In this document: positions 43,167 through 54,683 of the stretch, one piece after another
How the letters are laid out: the number at the start of each line of letters is the position of its first letter
Position numbering within the stretch: position 1 is the stretch's first letter
DNA from: Graphilbum fragrans
Taxonomy: Eukaryota; Ascomycota; Sordariomycetes; Ophiostomatales; Ophiostomataceae
Direction: 5' to 3'
Assembly (NCBI GenBank): GCA_001513895.1
Contig: LLKO01000001.1
Span: 554,225 to 618,224 of the forward strand
DNA length: 64,000 nucleotides
Translations under genes and position numbers: made by a program
The notes under the pieces: model-generated
What the model saw: only the letters and a program-made list of their open reading frames with translations
Databases searched by the model: none
Told to the model about the DNA's origin: nothing

Positions 43167-44221
43167 GGTGGTAGCGAAGAGGGCGGTAGACAGCAGACAG
43201 CTGACAGCGGACAAGGACAAGGACCGGAGGACATGGAGTTCGTGGTTGGCTGAGGCCACTTTGCGTTTTATTGCGTATCACTGTGTATTGGTTTGCAGAG
43301 CTCTGTTGGGTCGTCATGTCCTGTATGTACGTAATGGAAGAAATGAAAGGATGTACTCCGTTACTACAGCGTGCCTGTTAGCGTGCCTGTTGCCGCACTC
43401 ACGTATTCGCGTATGGGTATTTATGTATTCATGTTTGATGTATTTGCACACACGTAACGGCACACATAAGTATAATCTCTTTCCTCATCGAGCGAGCACA
43501 GTGGCCCTCTCGTTCCTTCCCCCGAGTCCCGTCCTGGGCCCAGTATATATGATATCCCCGGATACATGTCCTGAATTTCATGGCACCAGTCTCCGCCCTT
43601 GTCTTCCGTCCCTTTTGTGGTTTTTCATCTTGCCTGTCTTTGCCTCGCCTCTCTTTGCCTTGCCTTCCGTTCCATTTTATACTCCCTGCGCGGTAGCCCG
43701 TCGCAAAAATAAAACCAAAACCAAAAGGACGCATATCACATCAAGATTCGTGAAAGCGGCAAGGAGGCAGAAGAAGCGAAAAAGACAGAAACGACAGAAA
43801 ATCAGAAAATATCAGAACACAAGCACTGCCACCGCTCGTGGTTCAAGCTCGAATCCAATGCCTGATATCGCTGGGGTGAGTTGGCTGGCTATTAGGCCAT
43901 CTTGTCCTGCCCGTGCACGGCAGAGACTTGTCGAGCAGGCGGAACGCCAGAACAGAAATGGGAGGCTGAGGTTGGGAGATGAAGGAAAAAAAAGAGGGAA
44001 TGAAAATAAAATTAATAAGAAAAAGGAGCCTGCTGGAATGAAGAAACATGAAAGGAAAGAGTTTGTACACAGCCGATATGCTAGGGCCGCGTTGTATAGG
44101 GGGGGGGGCACAGGCTGAGAAAAAGGATGGAGGAGGAATAGCGGAAGACCACCCGCGACGCAAAGGAGAAACGGAAGCACACAGACGATCAGGCGCAGGC
44201 GGGCCTAGTGAGAGCCAAGAC
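43167..44221. other. Convergent 3' spacer after MCM6
   Basis: 1.05 kb between two convergent genes. The plus strand is A-rich around 43700-44100, with repeated AAAACCAAAACC and GAAAAAG-type runs and a G-run at 44100-44107. One ORF (321 residues, 43153-44118, plus) overlaps the MCM6 end and has only low-complexity composition; not accepted as a gene. Confidence 0.5.
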
Positions 44222-47200
44222 TCACGTCTGCACAGGCGCCGGCGGGTTCCGCGTCCAATTCTCGGAGCGGTGTCTTAAGCCGCCACGCGACCGGCCACTA
44301 CCGCTGCCTCCATTGCCGCTTCCGCTGCCATTGCTACTGTTGTTGTTGCCCGGGCTGCTGCCCGTATTGCCGACATTGCCTGCATTGCCTGCATTGCCGC
44401 CAGCCGAGGCAGAGAGGTTGGCGTTCGCATCTGCGGCCTTGGTGTTGGCGCTGGCATTCGCATTGGTCGTTGCTGGCGCGGCCGAAGCTCCGGCGTCGTT
44501 GCCGTGGGACCCGGAATGCGTGCTAGCAGTGTCCTGCTGCTTGTTGCCACCGCCGCCCCGATGCGACCGTTTTCCGCCGCCGTTACGGCCTCGGCTCCCC
44601 TCACGGATTTCACGAGGTTCGCGGGGTTCGCGGGGTTCTCTATCACGGTTCTCTCGGGGTTCCCGGGGCTCACGGTTCTCTCGGGGCTCACGAGGTTCAC
44701 GGCCGTCCCGACCATCCCGGCTCTCCCGGTCTTTTCCGCCCCGTGACCGCCGGGACTCGCGGCTGAAAGTGCGTGGATTGCTGTGTGTACGCGCGACCGG
44801 CACAGCGAGCGTCACTGATTTGGCGCTGCCCTGCATGCCCGGAAAGCGGATGCTCGCGAGATGCGGCGCTCCGTACGCATCCTTCAGAAGCGTCTCTGTT
44901 TCCACACTGGTGGCCGTCGTCAGCACAAAGCGGCGCGGCAGCGGCTTCGGCGGCACGGCCAGGGTCCAGGCCAGATCAGGAGCCACATTGGGCATGTTCA
45001 CGGGTGGCAGCGAGCCCATTTGCTGTCTCTCAAAGCACTCCTCGGACATGGGTCGCGACGTCGCCGGCTCTTCGGGCAGCGCCGACCGCACAAGCCGCGA
45101 GGCCCCCCGCAATGTGGGTGCCTGTTGCTGTTGCTGCTGCTGGCTGTGCAGCTGGCTGTGCTGATACGCTGTCGTCGGCGACAGCGAAGAAGGCCGCACA
45201 TGGCTTTGGGCCTTGAGCGTCGACGAGGTCGGTGCTGTGGCCTTGGAGGGAGATGTGGGCTTCCGCTCAAACAAGTGGTCGAACTTGGCCTGCCACGACT
45301 TGTCCTCCTTCGCCTTGTTCTGGTTCCAAAGCGACTCCGACAGTTGCGAGTGCTGGCTCTTCTTGAGAGCGGCTGTCGTCGTTGGCTCGGCGCCACCTGT
45401 CTTCGGGGGCAGACGCACCACAGCCCGTGGCCGAGGAAGCGACACGTGTGGGTGCGAGGAGTCCCCGTCGAATGCCGGATGTCCGTCCGTGTCGGGCGGC
45501 GGAGGCGACGGAGATCCTAGCCGTGCTGCAGCACGAGCACCATCGGCACGCACTGCTCGTCCAGAGTCTGGCCCCGGGGCAGGAGCGCCGGCTGTCGACG
45601 ACGCCGTGGCGCTACCTTCGCTCAAGTGGGCGTCGCGTGCTGGGAAGAATCGCGACGGCCGTCCAGCAGAACCAGCCGAACCAGCAGAACCAGTAGAACT
45701 AGCAGCACCGCCCTCTCCAGTCCCAGCTCCTGCTCCAGCAGCATTGTGGCCGGGCCGATGGATCACCGACCGTTGGCCCTTGTCCTCAACGCGGTCGCCT
45801 TCGTCGCTCAGCCGTGTCGGCATCCACGTATCCTTAATCGACGGCCGCAAGTCTTGCAGCGTGAGTCCGCGAGCTTCGGCGTCCTTTTGCTGTTCCGCCT
45901 TATGTGCTTTGTGCTGCACCAACGCACTCTCGTCGCCCGCCTTGACAGCTGATGTCCATGCACTGCGCGCTGACGCGGCGGATTGGGCTGTAGCTGTCTG
46001 GCTGCCGCTGCCAACGGACGCTTGGCCAGCAGAGGGCGGTGCGGCACCACTGGGAGCCGTGATCGGCTTCGGCGTGCCAATAGGAGCAATAGCGCCACCT
46101 GCTGCTGTTGCTGTCGCCACGGCCGCTGCTGAAGCTGAAACTGAAGCCGGAGCTGAAACGGCTCCGGGAGCTGTCGGCGGTCCAATAGGTCCAGGCCCAT
46201 ATGAATCTGCACCGCGGGCCATGTCCGTGATAAAAGTGCCATTTCCAAGGCCGCGGTTGCTGCTGTTTGGAGGCGCCCATAAATTGCGCGGCCCTTGCTG
46301 GTTGGCACTTCCCCAGCGATCGCTTTGCGGCGCCGCAGCACCTTGCCACGAAGCATGCTGGCCTGGCTGCTGTGCATGGGAAGCAGGAGCCACACCGTCT
46401 TCTGTGCGTGCTGAGCCAGTCGACGGAGGCGGCGGGTTTGGCTGCGCTTGTGCGCTGCTTGGTCCACTCGGCGCTGTGACTGTCGCTGTTGGCGCCTTCG
46501 ACGATGCAGCATCTGCGGTCGGCGAAGGTCGCGCGTCTTCTTTCGCCGCGACAGCTGCTGCGCCCTCCTTCTTGGCACTCTTCCGCTCTGGTGCCGGTCC
46601 CATGGCTTCGAGTTTCAGTCGGATCCGTTCCCGTTTGGCTGCCTCCTCGCGTGCCTCTTCCTCCAGTCTTCGCTTCATGGCAAGCTCGCGGCGTTCTCGC
46701 ATGATCTTCTTCTGGAGCTCCAGCTCGTCGTCGATACTAGGTCCGGTGTTCTGCGGAGGAGCTGCCGCCGGCACAGGAGGGGGTCCTCCGGGGGCTCCGG
46801 AGACTCCGGGAGCTCCCGGGCCTCCGGTCAGCGGGCCAGGACCGCCCGGTCCACCGCCCTGCATAGGATCCATCCGAGAGTCTTGCGATTGCATGCTGGC
46901 AAAGGGCATGTTGGGCGATGTGCGGGGCAGCCAGTTGCGCTGGCCAGACGGCGAGAAGTTACGCGGCGATGCAGGACTGTCGCTGCGTCCTGTATGAGAC
47001 GGCTGTCTGGGCCCTAGCAGTTCTGGCGGCGCGTGCTGGTCGTTCGGCCGGCCGATGCGTTGCAAAAAACTGCCGCTACCGCCGCTCACATTCGACGATC
47101 CACGCCGACGTCCATAGGGTCCCTCCTGACCGCCCGATCTGTGTGTCTGGAAAGCCGGCGATGGCTCGGGCTGGTCACCAGACTGCGACGGCCGCCGCTG

Positions 47201-49145
47201 AATCACCGTAGTTCCCGGCGCCTGGCGATAGTTTCCATCCATGCGATCCATCCTCGGTCCGGATCCTGGCCCTAGTCCACCACGCCGATCTGACACCGGC
47301 TCCAGCCGCCCCGACTGCGAGTTAAACAGCTCCCGGTTCCCGTGCGAATGGCCATCTCTAAATCCACCGCGACTGAAATCGTCTGCTGCAATTTCTTTAA
47401 ACGGTGGAGGCGGCGTCGCACTGTTGGGCCCGCCGTACGTTTCCCGCTGCTGGTACTGCGACCCGTGCATCTGCTGCTGCTGCTGCTGGTACGGATGCTG
47501 GTATTGCGGCGGTCCCATTTGTGAAGACCCTGGCGCCGCTGCAGCATCCCCTACCACCGGTGACGCCTTATCAACCGGAGGCAGCGGAGCCCATGGCGAC
47601 TTGACCGGCGTTGGCGGTGCCGGCGGTTTCGCAACAAGTGTTGGCTTCTCCAGAGCACCCTTCAAGACCAGACCTCTGCCAGACGGAAGTCCCGCAGGCT
47701 TGGCGATCGGAAGGCTCGCGGTCGGTGCTGGCGACTTGGGCTTCTCCAGAGGGTTGCTGTCCTTGGACAGCAGAGAGATCGGAGGAGGACCACCCGGAGC
47801 ACTGGGATGCGGCGGAGGCGCGTGTCGAGACGTGGCCATCGATGGAGCCGGGAGATGATTGGATGGCGGAAAACCGTGCTGGTGGGAGTACTGCTGCTCG
47901 GTCGGCATATGTGACATCTGCGGCATATGGGACGGATGGCCCATGTGTCCCATATGTCCCATGTGTCCCATGTGTCCTGTGTGTCCCATGCGTCCCATGT
48001 GCCCCATGTGCCCCATGTGCCCCGTGTTTTCCATTTGCGACATCTGAGGCAGCGGCTGCACCTGTGGCGGTGGCTGCTGCGGCTGTGGCGGCTGCGCAAA
48101 GCTGATGCTAGGGCTCTCGTCGTAGTGCGGAATCGTTGACTTGGTGCCGTCTGTCCACGTGATCTCCTCAGGCGCCCAGTCCTCGTCATCGTCGTCAATG
48201 TCTGCCCAGTTGGCCGGGCCCTTGGCGTCGTCCTGCTGCAGTCGCGACGAAATGTGGATGCCGTACTTTTTGAGCTCTTCGTCTGTCATCTTCTTCGGAT
48301 CGGGAACTGGCACCGCTACATCACACGACATTAGCTCCATATTCCTCTTGCCATCTCGGCGGCCGTTTCCTCCCACCACTTACGTCGGTTCTTGTTCCAC
48401 ACAGCATTGGGGTCTGGCATCGACGCCGGGCGCCCGCCGTTGGCTCCCTTGGCTACCATGCTCCCAACGGTTTTGGCCACGAGTCGCGGCCGAGCCGACG
48501 CTGCTGTTGGTGCCGAGGCGTTGCTGCTGAGAGTGGCCACTCCGAGGGTGGGCGAGGACTTGTCGCCAGGCATCGCCGACGACGCTGCCGCCGCCTTGGC
48601 TGCGAGGAAGGTCTTGTTGACGGACACGGACTTGAAGGTCGCCGGCTTGCGCGCCGCTGACGACGTCCGCACGTGGCCTCGTTCTCCATCTTTGTCTTTA
48701 GATGACGCGTCGTGCCGTGAAGCTTCTGTGTCCGATCCGCCGCTGATGCTAGGCTCTGCCGAGTTTACCAGGTCGTCGACAATATCGGCGATGTTCTTGT
48801 TTGTCAGCTCATTGGGCGAGGACGAGGCTGTCCGGCCGTTTATAGGAGAAGGGCTGATGCTGGAGCCGGCATCGTGAGCGTCGGAGATGGATTTCGGGGC
48901 CTAAGAAACCACAACCACATTAGCAAATTGTCCAAATGGTCCCAATGTCCAAATCGCGCCCCTCTTCCGACGCAGTAGATCACCAACACCAAAAGCGCTG
49001 TTCAAGGAAAGCCGCTGGGTCGCCATCTAGATGCGGAAGGGAAAGCATCCACCCGGGAGAGACAGGGGGGACAACTCACAGCCTCGGAGTCAGAGATAGC
49101 AGGAGCTTCGGCAGTTGTATTATCATGGACCACAGCAGCCATCAT
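44222..49145 (-). CDS. Large low-complexity protein of unknown function (1558 residues)
   Basis: Not recognised with certainty. Three exons close in frame: 49145-49080 (MMAAVVHDNTTAEAPAISDSEA), 48900-48384 and 48315-44222. The N-terminal 240 residues look conserved: KPATFKSVSVNKTFLAAK, MPDPNAVWNKNRPVPVPDPKK (rebuilt across splice 2), MTDEELKKYGIHISSRLQ and WADIDDDDEDWAPEEITWTDGT. Then follow a His-Met-Gly repeat, Gln-rich stretches, Pro/Gly/Ser-rich sequence, a charged segment (ELQKKIMRERRELAMKRRLEEE) and RG-rich C-terminal parts (EPRENREPREP, GRNGGGKRSHRGGGG). No membrane segment or enzyme motif is visible. The composition suggests an RNA- or translation-associated scaffold, which is inference only. 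The TGA stop lies inside a good donor string (AC|GTGAGT), so an extra 3' exon cannot be excluded. Confidence 0.75.
44275..44395 (+). repeat. Gly/Asn/Ser-coding low-complexity tract
   Basis: GC-rich repetitive sequence (CATTGCCTGCATTGCC and GCTGCCTCCATTGCCGC patterns) coding GNAGNAGN and GSGSGNGGSGSG near the C-terminus of the large unknown protein. Confidence 0.7.
44600..44720 (+). repeat. Repeat tract coding Arg-Glu-Pro runs
   Basis: Tandem degenerate 9-12 bp units (GGTTCGCGG, GGTTCTCTC, GGCTCACGA) read on the minus strand as EPREPREN/REPREPRE repeats of the large unknown protein. Confidence 0.8.
47937..48026 (+). repeat. 9-bp tandem repeat coding His-Met-Gly units
   Basis: About nine units of CCCATGTGT with few substitutions, read on the minus strand as GHM tripeptides with GRM and GHT variants, within the large unknown protein. 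Confidence 0.9.
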
Positions 49146-52136
49146 ACGATGCGCCTCGTGTGCAGAAAATCCTTTGGGTTGGGGAGAGGATGATGACCGT
49201 ATGCGGCGGCGCGACAAGCTCTCTCCAAAATAGCGTCAAGGCGACAGTCAAAGGGTGGTCCAGTTGCTTCGTTGTAGCGTTGCGAGTGGCAAGGCACAAA
49301 GCGCGAGTGCGACAGCGAAAGGTGGAAAAAAGAGGAGGTAACTAGGCAAATGAAACGAAGTTGCGGAAAAACCAAGTCTACGGACACGCAGAGCTCCCAG
49401 TTAGCCGTTGTGCACCCACCAAAAATCGATACACCGCAAAAAAATCGAAAGCTAGCCACGAACCGCGTTCGAACCGTTTTGTACCCCAGTTTGTACCCTG
49501 GAATGCAGTTCTTTTCCTAGAGCCTCTGCGTCGTGTCGGTGGCACGATCTGGTGTCGTCGGACAAGGAAATCGGTCGTCGCGGATGAGCCAGGCCCAAGT
49601 TCGAACGAAACAAGACGCCGTCTGGTCGCGGAGGTTGCCTTTCGGGAAGAAGCGAGGCGAAAGGGAGAGATCGAGTGAGAGAGGGAGAGAGGGAGAGCTA
49701 GCTAAAGCGAAGCGGGTAAGGGGGACGAAAAAAGGAGTGTTGGGCTCTTCGCAAAATGCGAGAAGAGGGGAGAAGTGCTAAAGCGAAACGAGAGAGAGAA
49801 AGAGAGAGGCAGAGAGGATATGGGGGGAGGAGAAAGACGAGGACTTGTGCTCGTTGGTGGTTGTATGCGGGTCTAGAAGAAAATCGGCTGGGTGGCCTTG
49901 ACAGACTGCAGATTAAAAGAGGGAGAAAAAAAAGTGCCCCAAAAAAGGGCAGTTTGGCAGTGCCTCGCCCTCGCTCTCTGAGTGGATGGGATGGGCTGGC
50001 AGGCACTGACCACCCCCAAGGCCCAACCCGCTGTCCTTTCCCTAGGAGCCTGCGTGACCAAGGACGCCTGTGGCCTTTCTCCACGCAGTGACGTCTACGG
50101 AGTACGTCGTAGTGCTGTGTGGCCCTGAGGTCTCCACTGTTTATAGCGCACCTGCTTCACTGAAGAATACTGACACCTCACCAAAGACGCACACGAGCCA
50201 GAGACTCGTAGAAATTACCTGTCTTATTGCAATGCGACGCACCAAGCTCCTTCGCATCTCAGGAATCGGGGCTGAGCACAACCAGAAACCCTCGCCCGAG
50301 ACTCGCGCATTGCGTGCGATCGGTAGAGTTCAACACGCGCGCTCAGGCCGAGAAGCCCCAGAGACGCTGCGCACCGGACTCACGACAAGCTTCGTGGCAA
50401 CCACGGCCAAAACGAAAGCTCACCTCCAGAGGCCTGGGGTAACAAGTCCCTTCTGCCGTAGCTGTGGGCGACCGCTGATTGGTAGTCAGCCGCCCACCTG
50501 TTTCGGGCTTAGCGCGTTCCAAGTTAGGAGGCAGTGTCGGGCTAGTTGTCTTGTCTGATGCAGAAAAGACAAAGAGAGCGCGCTCGACATGGCACGCAAG
50601 GCCGAGACGAGTTACGGAACTAGAAACAATGGGGACGTCTGTACGGAGTACGATAGGTCCGATTTTCATGTGTGGCTACGATTGCACTGTACATATGGTC
50701 ATGACAGGCTGCGCTGAGCTCCATAGTCAGGCATGAGCTCTTGGCTGCAGCTTGCGATCCCTCAAAACCACAAAACACCCCGTATTGTTCTATGCGTCTA
50801 TGCCCTTGCTGCAAGGACCTGTCACGCTTCTCGGCTACGAGCTCCACTCAGCAAGGCAACGAGCAGAATCGACTGCATCTGTTATGGTGTCACTGTCGCT
50901 GCCACTACTGCTGCTGCTGCTGTGGTGTCCGACTACGGAGTACATGCGAATGCTAAATGGGGACGCCCTTTTATGTAAGAGTCACGGGCACCTCTCTTTC
51001 TTCCCACGACGTGCCTTTTTGTTTTTGTTTTTGCTGTTTTCCCGGCCCAGACTTGGCGACACCCTTGTGCCACAACAGGGCTGGAGGCCCCCCGAGATCA
51101 TCGCGCGATTGAACACATCTCGTCATGTGTCCGAACCATAAGAAGTTTCTTATTTTTCGCTCCTTACGTAATGCCCATTTGCTACCTCTACTCACTACCA
51201 ACTGTACATGATGTAGAACAGAAAAGAAGGTTGAAAACACTGCTCCGGTAACAAAACAAAAGGGGATGGGGGAGATCCATCCCACGAAGATACAGTCGGT
51301 GGCATTGCTTCATCTCGCGTGCCTTTGCAGGTGCGATCTTCAGAATTTCACAATGTTATATTTCGTTGCGAGTCCTCTGAACAGGGCTCATGGTAGAGAG
51401 ACTAAAAGTGCGGTTCAAAGTGTTCGTAGTTCTGCATCTGCAGAATCCGATTGGCAGCCCGGAGGCCGGCTGAGGGTGGTTTGTGTAAGCCGCGAGTTGT
51501 GTGGATAGATCGCATACCCAGTTGGTCCCCTTTTTTTTGGTCGTTTATGTCTTTTCGTGAAAGTAAAAAGCCTCATATGGCCAACGCATGTATGATTGTG
51601 CAGAGGAGGGGATAAGGTGGGTAGGCATCTGGGAAAGAAGCTTTAAAAAAAGGGTAGAGAGTTATGAAGAACAATAACACAGCAGACATAAAAAACATCA
51701 AGGGACAGACAGCCAAATACTAAAAAAAACAAGGCGAACGTTGAATACAAAGGGAAATAGAGAGCCACAGCCGCAGCTGTGTGGACCAACGGGCAGGAAT
51801 AAGAAAGCCAGATAGGACCTGAGCAGAAGGACATCAACGGTGTGCATACAAGGCTAATGACACCAGGACCTCTCCGCCTCTCTTTCCCCCATTCCCTCGC
51901 CCCTCCCGTCTACCGACCGAAATGACGCGATGCGGCGTCCCCAACAGGGCACCAATACCAACAAAGAGGCCGTGAGAAGAAAGAAAAAAGGAATAGAAAA
52001 AGGCGGAAAAAAGGGACTGATATAAATATAGGGAAAGAGTCATTTCTTTCTCTCACGCCTCCCGTCTGACTCCGACCACTTGCCCCTCCCTCAGTGCCGC
52101 CTTTACGCCGATATTCTGCTCAGGCTCCTTGTGGTA
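49146..52136. other. Gene-poor region upstream of the large protein gene
   Basis: 3.0 kb between two leftward genes. From 49660 to 49830 the plus strand is purine-rich (GAGAGGGAGAGAGGG), so the leader side of the large gene is CT-rich. Three TACGGAGTA words occur (50096, 50642, 50934). ORFs of up to 162 residues show no domain. I find no tRNA fold around the GTTCGAA words at 49479 and 49602. Confidence 0.5.
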
Positions 52137-54683
52137 TCAAGACTTGTTGGTGGCTGTGGGCGCTGAACTCTCTGCCTTGATGTCTTTCGCCGTCACGGTG
52201 GTTTGCTCGGCGCTAGCCTTGTCAGTTGCGGCAGCGCTGCTGCTTTCAGCCGCCTCCTCGGCTTTGGGCTGTGTAGCGTCTTCGTCAGCAGACACGGACT
52301 TGGACACCTGGCTGTCCAGGTCCTTGTCTTCGCGGTCGAACATCTCAGCATCGTCGGTGTCTGTGAAAATGCCCGAGCCGTCTCCGAGATGGATGACTCT
52401 GCTTCTGTGTCCGGCAATGCCAAACAGTTGTGGCCGAGTGTCCTCGTTGTCATAGCCACTGTCGCTCTCATCGAAGTTGTGGTGGAATCCGGGTCCGCGG
52501 AACTCGGCTGTACAAAGGGGAAGGCAAGACATTAGCAACGGGCTCCCCGGGAGTGTTGGTGCACAATAACAGATGGACGGAGTGGCTTACCGTATTCAGG
52601 AGGGGCGCATGGTCCGTCGCCGTTGGCCACTCTGCGGGCAATCTCCTCGTACCACTCTTCTGGACTCCGTCCCCGGAGGAAGCCAATTATAACCATGGTC
52701 ATGTTGTCACAGCCAACACCGCCGGTTTCCGAGTTGGAAGCGAGGCAGTTGTCCATCATGTTCTCGCAGATCTTGTCGAGGTCCTGCTTCGCGGCAATGC
52801 CACGCCGAACAAATTCGATAACAGCCTGAGAAGACTGGCAATCCCAAATACCTAGTAGAGCACGAGACTTAGCATTAGGACAAACTAGATGAAGCCTGGT
52901 TTCAAGAGGTGGCACATACCGTCGCAGGCAATCACTACAAATTCGTCGTCCTCAGACAGGGTGTGCTCGGTCACGTCGGGGAACGCCGTGACAATCTGCA
53001 GCTCCGGGGACAGCTCGGCGCTCTTTTTAAACTCGAAATCACCAATCGCGCGCGATAGGGCGAGGTTGCCGTTCACGCGGCCAAAATCGACGAAGCCGCC
53101 AGCGGCCATAATTCTGGCTTTCTCGGCTGTAATTGTGTTATTTTAGTACGCCGTCTTGTTTCGTCTCCTGCATAAACCGACGGGAATCCGCCCCTACCTT
53201 CGTTCTGTGGCTTGTGGTCAAAAGACAGCGGCTTTGCGCGACCCTTGATGCCCAGGACACTTCTCGAATCACCGGCGTTGGCCTAATACAAGCAAAAGAA
53301 GAACGGTTAGACAACTCGGGCATATATGGTGGGGGGGGGAACCCCCAAAAACAGCAAGAAAAAAGAAATCACGTACGACATAGATCTTGTCGTCAGTAAT
53401 CAGACCGACACAAGCTGTGCAGCCCGACACTTCTTCCTCATACTTGGGGTCTGAACTCGTGATTGTCAGCGTGTGCGGCTCTTGCAGGGAATCACCAGGC
53501 CCAGCGGAGGGGGAGGGCCGGCGCACCTTTGAGAATGGCGCTGTCGGTGGCAAGGAAGCCGTCCTTGAGAGCCTGCTCGTAGTTGCCCTTTTTGTAGGCG
53601 TCTTGCTTGGCCACAATGTTGTGGACATTGTCTCCGGCAAACAAGGCTACTTTGTCGCCGCCGTGACCATCGTATACGCCGAAGAAGCTGATTTGGGGCG
53701 CGTCGCTCTTGGGCGACTTGGACGGGAGATCGAGAATCGTGGCATGGGCATCCTCCATGGTGATGCGCCATCCTTGCATCGCCGAGACGCCATATATCAA
53801 ACGCTTATCGCCGCCCTTTTCCGACGCCTAGAAAGAAGAAAAAAAAACCCTGGTTAGAATATATACGGCTGTGGAAGAGTAAAGCAAGATAGAGATTGTG
53901 AAGCGAGAGGGACGTGACGGCGGCCATGACGAGGGAAACAAGCCGAGAGAGCAGAGGGGAGGGTTGCGAGGATACGGCCAGAGGACAGTGACACCCTCAG
54001 AGCCCAAGTCACGCGGGTACATTGGGTTCTTTGGGTGGCGAGGGGGCGGGGCGAACGGAAGCAGCCATCAAGCCTCAGTCGCGTTGTAGGCAGAGCGCAG
54101 AGCGTAGAGGGGTTGAACGCGGTTCTGGGAACAAGGCTGAAGGGGCAGACCAGGATACAGCGGAACGGAGAAGAGCAAGCCTATGGATGGTAGAGGGAAA
54201 GATGGGGTTCGAGGATCAAGGCCGGGCAAAGACGTCAAGGTGGCAGCAGACTGCAAGCAGCGACAAACGGCAGCGAGGCAAGGCACAAATAAGCAGCACT
54301 TCGCCCCAAAAGGGAAAAATACTAGCAGAGGCACATCCTCCCCTCGTTCCCCAAGGCTGCCATGTCGGCCGCGGCTCATAGCAAAAAAAATTGAGGGGTG
54401 AAGGCCACAACAACTGGTGATCGTTGCGCTTTTTGCGCGTGCCGCTCGCGCTGCTTTCAAGACGGTGACCATTTCCCGTGACGTCTAGCCATTTGACGGC
54501 CACCGCGGCCGAGGCCGTCGCCGTCGAGGGGGGAAACAGGAAGGGAGGGGGGGCATCGCGGTGTCTCTTCTGCCATTTTTCTTCTCTCGGTAGTAGGGCA
54601 GGTGACGGGCATTTGGCGGTACGAAAAACAATCCAGGGTAGGCAAACCTTGTCGACGATCGGCTCAGAGAGTGTCTGGCCCAT
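52137..54683 (-). CDS. PTC2: PP2C-type protein phosphatase (Ptc2/Ptc3 family)
   Basis: A Mn/Mg-dependent Ser/Thr phosphatase; yeast Ptc2/3 dampen stress MAPK and DNA-damage checkpoint signalling. Seven exons close to 444 residues: 54683-54648, 53827-53527, 53450-53377, 53282-53198, 53126-52920, 52851-52591 and 52507-52137. The start is MGQTLSEPIVDK|ASEKGGDKRLIYGVSAMQGWR. Metal-binding motifs are MEDAH, FFGVYDGHGG, ANAGDSRSV, VVIACDGIWD and GCDNMTMV. The C-terminal 120 residues are acidic/Ser-rich and variable. Intron 1 is 820 nt with a GTTTGC donor, far longer than the other introns (68-94 nt). The N-terminus MGQTLSEP, with a glycine at position 2, could be myristoylated; that is inference. 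Confidence 0.94.
53828..54647 (-). other. Long first intron of the PP2C gene
   Basis: 820 nt between the 12-codon exon 1 and exon 2. Donor GTTTGC, branch-like TTCTAACC followed by a T-rich tract and TTTCTAG acceptor. Both junctions are phase 0 and rebuild the expected family N-terminus. ORFs within it are unremarkable. Confidence 0.75.

Noticed and set aside
43153..44118. 321-residue plus-strand ORF after MCM6
   Set aside because: Begins inside the MCM6 last exon, includes long A-rich low-complexity sequence and lacks any domain.
45213..46997. 594-residue plus-strand ORF opposite the large unknown protein
   Set aside because: The minus-strand model closes over three exons with good splice sites; this frame is its complement and is Ala/Ser/Arg-rich.
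49470..49490. GTTCGAA word resembling a tRNA T-loop
   Set aside because: Flanking bases do not form a T-stem, and no acceptor stem or anticodon arm can be drawn around it. The copy at 49602 fails likewise.
50070..50558. 162-residue ORF in the gene-poor region
   Set aside because: Composition resembles random translation of this DNA; no motif, no good start context.
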